This document shows positions 43,385-46,667 of a DNA stretch of 46,667 bases, in pieces (the first letter of the stretch is position 1; the number at the start of each line of letters is the position of its first letter). The notes beneath the pieces are model-generated. The model saw only the letters and a list, made by a program, of their open reading frames with translations. It was not told where the DNA came from and searched no databases. The translations under genes were made by a program, and so were the position numbers. The DNA lies in assembly GCA_030526045.1 (NCBI GenBank), contig JAUNDN010000020.1, positions 1 to 46,667 on the forward strand. Reading direction: 5' to 3'. The DNA comes from Bacillota bacterium. Lineage in GTDB: Bacteria; Bacillota; Clostridia; Lachnospirales; Lachnospiraceae.

Positions 43385-44590
43385 TCAGTCGTTCTTTTTC
43401 CAGATTCCGATCACAAGGATCGTCATATCATCCCGGATATGTCCTCTGCACTGATGAATGCAAAAGTTCAGCAGAGCATTTGCCATCTCACCGGGATTCT
43501 CCAGGTTGCTCCCGCCAATCAGCTCCGAAAGCATATCCTCCCCGATTCCCTGGGACAAGGCATCCAACACGCCATCCGAAACCATGATGATGTAATCTCC
43601 GTCCATCAGTGTTCTGGAAACTGCCTCCATATCCGGCTTCTGGAAAATACCAAGCGGAAGATTCCCGGAAGAGATCCGGTCTACCAGATGCTGCCTTTTA
43701 ATATAGGAGCTGGCACTTCCTACTTTTACGAAACGGCATTCCCCGTTATAAAGATCCAGGCTGCAAAGGTCAAGGGTAGACATATTGGCATTTTCTCCCT
43801 CACCAAGTAATGCACTGTTGATCATCTTAATTGCCACCTCCATCTGAAAGCCGGCTTCCAAAAATTTCTGCATCAGCTCTACCACCATTGTACTGTCCGC
43901 GCAGGCCTTTTCCCCGGAACCCATACCGTCAGAAAGCACAGCCGTCAGATTTCCCGTGTCTTTCTCAAAAAAAGCATAGTTATCCCCGGAAATTCTCTCT
44001 GTTTCCTTCACTGCCTTTGCTATACCTGTCAGCACATGGAATTTTGCCTCCTCCACATAATAAAAGGTCTGCCAGTCCATCCCAATGAAAAAGGCATTGT
44101 CCTGTGCACTCACCAGATGCATTCCCAGAAGCACCGAAAGAAGATCCCCCACATCCTCGGCAGAAAGATGATTTTCCTTGATATTCTTCATGGTCAGAGA
44201 CACCTCTATGCGCCCCGTTTCATTTTCTATCAAATACAGATTTCTGATCTGAATATCCACTTCTTTTAGTGCATGAGCAATCTGCTTAAACCTCCGCTCA
44301 CCCATAGGTACACACCTTCTGGTTTCCTCTGCCAGACCGGTCATGATCTGTGCCATCTCCTGAAGGTGTGCCACCATCAGTTCTTTGTTCTCCATAAGAC
44401 GCTTCTGCCATATGTAATCTTTACGATCCGCCGGCTCCTTTTTTAGAAGGATTTCCTGATTGCTCTCTGTTTCCTTAAAGCTGCCTGCAAGTTCCCTGAT
44501 AGAATCCGCATAGGTGAGCAGCTTTCTCCTGCCATATTCCGGAAGTATGCTGTTAAATTCTTCTCTTTGGTCCAAAATCTGCTTTCTCAT
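43385..44590 (-). CDS. spoIIE: SpoIIE-type PP2C phosphatase lacking the membrane domain
   Basis: This 401-residue protein holds the linker helices (about 60-125, MVAHLQEMAQIMTGLAEETR) and the C-terminal phosphatase domain of SpoIIE. Metal-binding motifs LSDGMGSGEKA (about 217-227), MVSDGVLDAL (about 335-344) and HIRDDMTILVIGIW near the end are visible. SpoIIE dephosphorylates SpoIIAA to activate SigF in the forespore. Usual SpoIIE proteins have about 800 residues with some ten N-terminal helices; here the helices are absent. The gene is not visibly broken: it has its own promoter and a GGAGG site, and a terminator precedes it. The position between divIC and tilS matches the spoIIE locus. Confidence 0.87.
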   Translation of the reverse strand: MRKQILDQREEFNSILPEYGRRKLLTYADSIRELAGSFKETESNQEILLKKEPADRKDYIWQKRLMENKELMVAHLQEMAQIMTGLAEETRRCVPMGERRFKQIAHALKEVDIQIRNLYLIENETGRIEVSLTMKNIKENHLSAEDVGDLLSVLLGMHLVSAQDNAFFIGMDWQTFYYVEEAKFHVLTGIAKAVKETERISGDNYAFFEKDTGNLTAVLSDGMGSGEKACADSTMVVELMQKFLEAGFQMEVAIKMINSALLGEGENANMSTLDLCSLDLYNGECRFVKVGSASSYIKRQHLVDRISSGNLPLGIFQKPDMEAVSRTLMDGDYIIMVSDGVLDALSQGIGEDMLSELIGGSNLENPGEMANALLNFCIHQCRGHIRDDMTILVIGIWKKND

Positions 44591-44616
44591 ACAACCGCCT
44601 CCTCCTGCAAAGGACT

Positions 44617-44682
44617 ATTATACAAAAGGTGGGAAGCAGTATTTGTCAAACTCTGACATCAAACCGGTAAAATATTTTGACA
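44617..44682 (-). promoter_or_regulatory. spoIIE promoter with Spo0A-like arrangement
   Basis: Minus strand TTGACA (44649-44644) and TATAAT (44622-44617) are perfect hexamers but 21 bases apart, too far for normal SigA use. That spacing is known for Spo0A-activated promoters such as Bacillus spoIIE and spoIIG. Two sequences one base from the 0A box (TGTCGAA or its complement) occur: TGTCAAA at 44682-44676 and TTTGACA at 44650-44644. The ATG lies 26 bp after the -10. Confidence 0.6.
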
Positions 44683-44712
44683 AAAAAAGCAGGCGCCTTC
44701 AAAACGCCTGCT
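44682..44712 (-). terminator. Terminator of divIC
   Basis: An 8-bp stem (AGCAGGCG with CGCCTGCT) with a 9-nt loop and a run of seven T follows on the minus strand. It overlaps the last base of the divIC stop codon and isolates spoIIE from the upstream operon. Confidence 0.85.
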
Positions 44713-45017
44713 CAGTTCTCATCCTTAAATAAAATTTCACCCTCATACACAAGTCCAAGCTTATCCCGCGCCACTTCCTCGATGTATTTCTTGGTCTGTG
44801 TATACTTCTCATATTCTTCTATTTCAAGCGCACGTTCTTCCTCTGCCTCGATCTGCTCCTTGAGCGCCAGCTCCTTCTGCTGATAGGCTGCCTTCTTTTC
44901 TCGAAGCTCTACACTGCTGACAGCCACTACGATCAGCATCATCAGCATTGCAATCGTAACCAGAAACATGCCGAAACGGTTTTGCCTTTTCTTCCTGTAT
45001 GCGACTCTTCTTGCCAT
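44712..45017 (-). CDS. divIC: Septum formation initiator, DivIC/FtsB family
   Basis: The 101-residue protein has a basic cytoplasmic start (MARRVAYRKKRQNRF), one transmembrane helix (about 17-37), an extracytoplasmic coiled coil (about 38-80), and the family C-terminal motif YIEEVARDKLGLVYEGE. DivIC acts with FtsL and DivIB in the divisome. It follows yabQ by 35 bp and has its own promoter inside yabQ. Confidence 0.9.
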   Translation of the reverse strand: MARRVAYRKKRQNRFGMFLVTIAMLMMLIVVAVSSVELREKKAAYQQKELALKEQIEAEEERALEIEEYEKYTQTKKYIEEVARDKLGLVYEGEILFKDEN

Positions 45018-45052
45018 AATAATACCAAACCCCTCGACTTTTGTATTATGTA

Positions 45053-45547
45053 CTATGATTTATGTTTACATAATGTTATTTTAAGTAATTTAAACCCTCG
45101 CGTCAACTTTTTTTTCACATATTTCCCCGCTTTCCTTCCCTTTCTACCAGAAACCCGTAAAATACAGCACATTTTCTGACCCAAAAATCGAACGGGACGT
45201 AATAAAAATTGCAAAATATAGTACAAAATATGACATACGCGCTTAATTATTGTTGACATAATATCAATAAACAATGGGCTGATACTCTTTTTATATGCCA
45301 GCATGCCAAGGGTAGCACCAAACACAGCAAACCATCTGAGAATTCCGTTATTTTCCTCATACAGCATATAGAAAACCCCAATGGCACAGGCAATCCAGAA
45401 AATCATATCCTCCAGCGAAATAAGCAACAGGTTATGCGGTATCAGTCTGCGCAGTATCAAAAAGCCGTCATACACAAAGGTGATAACAATACCCAATAAA
45501 AAGGAGTGAAAAAGGAACACAACCTCAGCAATAATATTCTGACTCAT
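45053..45547 (-). CDS. yabQ: Spore cortex biosynthesis protein YabQ
   Basis: The protein of about 164 residues has four hydrophobic segments in its first 110 residues, with the YabQ pattern FLFHSFLLGIVITFVYDGF followed by LRRLIPHN. A basic C-terminal tail follows. YabQ is needed for spore cortex formation in Bacillus. A GTG six bases upstream is possible, but the AGG just before the ATG at 45547 fits better. It follows yabP with no gap. Confidence 0.88.
   Translation of the reverse strand: MSQNIIAEVVFLFHSFLLGIVITFVYDGFLILRRLIPHNLLLISLEDMIFWIACAIGVFYMLYEENNGILRWFAVFGATLGMLAYKKSISPLFIDIMSTIIKRVCHILYYILQFLLRPVRFLGQKMCCILRVSGRKGRKAGKYVKKKLTRGFKLLKITLCKHKS
45078..45106 (-). promoter_or_regulatory. 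Promoter of divIC inside yabQ
   Basis: Minus strand TTGACG, 17 bases, TAAAAT, about 60 bp before the divIC ATG. It lets the division gene be made in growing cells independent of the sporulation genes upstream. Confidence 0.55.
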
Positions 45548-45553
45548 ATGCAC

Positions 45554-45844
45554 CTACTTAAACAATCTGGCAAGAAGAGACTCTCCCCTGGCTGCCATAT
45601 TTGACTGTTCAGAATAGGTAAAGCTGTCAATGCGCCCGTCCACATCCACCTCGCCCTTATCCAGCATGAGTCTGTTCACATGGAGCTCGTTTCCCTTAAT
45701 CATAAGCATTCCCTGTTCCGTTTCCAGAATAATTTCATTTTCATCAAAGGACAGGACATCATTAATCCCTGTGAGATTACATGTCCTTCTATTATTCAGG
45801 ATCAGCTTATGTGTCCGTTTATTTACATTTGTCAGTTCTTCCAT
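45554..45844 (-). CDS. yabP: Sporulation protein YabP
   Basis: This 96-residue protein matches the YabP/YqfC family: HKLILNNRRTCNLTGINDVLSFDENEI followed by a hydrophilic beta-rich domain, with GNELHVNRLMLDKGEVDVDG. YabP is a SigE-dependent protein needed for late spore development. The ribosome binding site AGGAG (45857-45853) lies within a terminator-like hairpin, eight bases before the ATG. Confidence 0.9.
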   Translation of the reverse strand: MEELTNVNKRTHKLILNNRRTCNLTGINDVLSFDENEIILETEQGMLMIKGNELHVNRLMLDKGEVDVDGRIDSFTYSEQSNMAARGESLLARLFK

Positions 45845-45891
45845 AAAAAAATCTCCTGATACAATCTCTATAAAAGATTATATTAGGAGAT
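45845..45891 (-). terminator. Terminator of rqcP that also covers the yabP ribosome binding site
   Basis: A 17-bp stem with two wobble positions (arms 45875-45891 and 45851-45867, 7-nt loop) is followed by six T directly before the yabP ATG. It lies about 29 bp after rqcP. The AGGAG for yabP is within the 3' arm. Confidence 0.75.
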
Positions 45892-45905
45892 ATCATGATA
45901 TATTC
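45877..45905 (-). promoter_or_regulatory. Possible SigE promoter of yabP
   Basis: Minus strand GAATATA, 14 bases, AATATAAT. This agrees at 6 of 7 and 6 of 8 positions with the known SigE elements KMATATT and CATACAMT at a normal spacing. Initiation would fall near 45870, in the hairpin loop. Confidence 0.45.
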
Positions 45906-45919
45906 TATAAAAATGAATC

Positions 45920-46159
45920 CTATAAATACCGGAACAGCTCCTTCGCCTCTTCCTTGCGGACGGTTTCCTGTACACTTAAGACCTCAACCTTCACTTCCTT
46001 ATTTCCGAATGCAATGATGATAATGTCACCTTCCTTCACATCAGCAGAAGCCTTGGCAATCTTGTCATTAATCAGAACCCTGCCCGCATCACAGGCTTCA
46101 TTTGCTACTGTTCTTCTCTTGATCAGCCTTGAAACCTTCAAATATTTATCTAATCTCAT
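45920..46159 (-). CDS. rqcP: S4-domain RNA-binding protein, RqcP/YabO type
   Basis: The 79-residue protein is a single S4 domain: MRLDKYLKVSRLIKRRTVAN, then DAGRVLINDKIAKASADVKEGD and a final beta strand region. RqcP (YabO) takes part in ribosome-associated quality control with RqcH in Firmicutes. The HU-rqcP-yabP order is the standard one. AGGAG six bases before ATG. HU's terminator precedes it, so it is transcribed by read-through or an unseen promoter. Confidence 0.9.
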   Translation of the reverse strand: MRLDKYLKVSRLIKRRTVANEACDAGRVLINDKIAKASADVKEGDIIIIAFGNKEVKVEVLSVQETVRKEEAKELFRYL

Positions 46160-46177
46160 ATAATTCTCCTATGATGT

Positions 46178-46204
46178 AAAAAGGACCTGTAGATACAGGT
46201 CCTT
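46178..46204 (-). terminator. Terminator of the HU gene
   Basis: An 11-bp stem (AAGGACCTGTA with TACAGGTCCTT) with a very small loop is followed by a T-run on the minus strand, 14 bp after the HU stop codon. Confidence 0.85.
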
Positions 46205-46217
46205 AAGACATTCACAC

Positions 46218-46493
46218 CTATGCGTTTACTAAATCCTTTAAAGCCTTACCAGCTTTGAACTTAGGAGCCTTGGAAGCTGCAATCTTCATAACTGCGCCGC
46301 TCTGAGGATTTCTTCCTTCTCTTGCTGCTCTCTTGGATACTTCGAATGTACCGAAGCCAACTAACTGAACCTTTCCGTCTTTCTTCAATTCAGCTGCAAC
46401 AACATCTGTGAAAGCCTTTAAGGCCTTTTCTGCATCTTTCTTGGATAAGCCAGCCTGGTCAGCCATAGCTGCTACTAATTCTGTTTTGTTCAT
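46218..46493 (-). CDS. hup: Histone-like DNA-binding protein HU
   Basis: The 91-residue protein is a typical HU: MNKTELVAAMADQAGLSKKD at the start, the DNA-contacting arm RAAREGRNPQSGAVMKI (about 53-69) and the end AGKALKDLVNA. It binds and bends DNA as a dimer and organises the nucleoid. GAGGAGG lies close before the ATG, and a strong promoter is at 46559-46587, consistent with high expression. Confidence 0.97.
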   Translation of the reverse strand: MNKTELVAAMADQAGLSKKDAEKALKAFTDVVAAELKKDGKVQLVGFGTFEVSKRAAREGRNPQSGAVMKIAASKAPKFKAGKALKDLVNA

Positions 46494-46558
46494 TTGAACT
46501 CCTCCTCTTTATATGAGTGTTTTTTTCCTAGATGTCTCTTTTGAAACGCCTATATTAA

Positions 46559-46587
46559 TATATATCGTTTTTGACTATATTTGTCAA
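46559..46587 (-). promoter_or_regulatory. Strong SigA promoter of the HU gene
   Basis: Minus strand TTGACA, 17 bases, TATATA, about 66 bp upstream of the HU ATG. No other feature is visible between it and the window end. Confidence 0.8.
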
Positions 46588-46667
46588 GAAAATTTTGCCC
46601 TTTTCTCCACTTTTTATGCGGTTTTCCGATATTTTTACTGATTATTGATCTGTGTACTGCCACTATC

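Noticed and set aside
44591-44711. Remains of a missing SpoIIE N-terminal region
   Set aside because: The gap holds only a promoter and the divIC terminator, with no coding remnant, so the short form is not a fresh truncation in this window.

Overview
The window looks like the chromosome of a sporulating or recently sporulating anaerobic Firmicute of the Lachnospiraceae type. Three things point there: the right-hand gene order HU, rqcP, yabP, yabQ, divIC, spoIIE, tilS, hpt, ftsH, which is a classic low-GC Gram-positive block; lipoprotein-type binding proteins; and an xylan-use locus of the kind found in gut and rumen clostridia. Almost everything is on the minus strand. The main exception is an AraC-type regulator.

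Layout from left to right. 1-1009: two related class I methyltransferase genes, the first cut by the window edge. 1010-1843: no protein gene; it holds a candidate structured RNA of about 520 nt (minus) with an extended -10 promoter and an intrinsic terminator, and a decayed small membrane-peptide frame on the plus strand. A promoter-like 27-bp module occurs three times between 142 and 1729. 1844-2140: tRNA-Leu(TAA) and tRNA-Tyr(GTA). 2198-4327: a cytoplasmic GH13 neopullulanase-type enzyme. 4393-10773: intracellular xylo-oligosaccharide processing genes (GH115 alpha-glucuronidase, GH43 beta-xylosidase) enclosing two paralogous U32-like four-cysteine proteins. 10791-18453: a MacB/FtsX-type ABC system with two ATPases (one fused to an AbrB-like domain), one large permease and two adaptor lipoproteins. 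18554-31709: two CUT1-type sugar ABC importers, without their ATPase, placed either side of three envelope genes (NHL/TPR, YIP1, DUF5696). The first importer's binding protein is fused to two beta-sandwich domains and a membrane anchor. 31732-33144: a GH10 xylanase lipoprotein. 33424-34377: the divergent AraC regulator. 34456-39170: a second minus-strand operon with GH43, an SGNH esterase and GH43-CBM6. 39502-46493: the housekeeping and sporulation block.

Working model (inference): the surface GH10 enzyme cuts xylan, the importers bring in decorated xylo-oligosaccharides, and cytoplasmic SGNH esterase, GH115, and GH43 enzymes remove acetyl, glucuronosyl, arabinosyl and xylosyl groups. The AraC protein probably senses the imported sugars and controls both operons through TGCACA-core sites. 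The least explained parts are the DUF5696/YIP1/NHL envelope set, the U32-like pair, the AbrB-fused exporter and the left-hand RNA. In the sporulation block, spoIIE has a promoter with the 21-bp spacing typical of Spo0A-activated genes, and yabP has its ribosome binding site inside a terminator hairpin that a SigE-like start would bypass.
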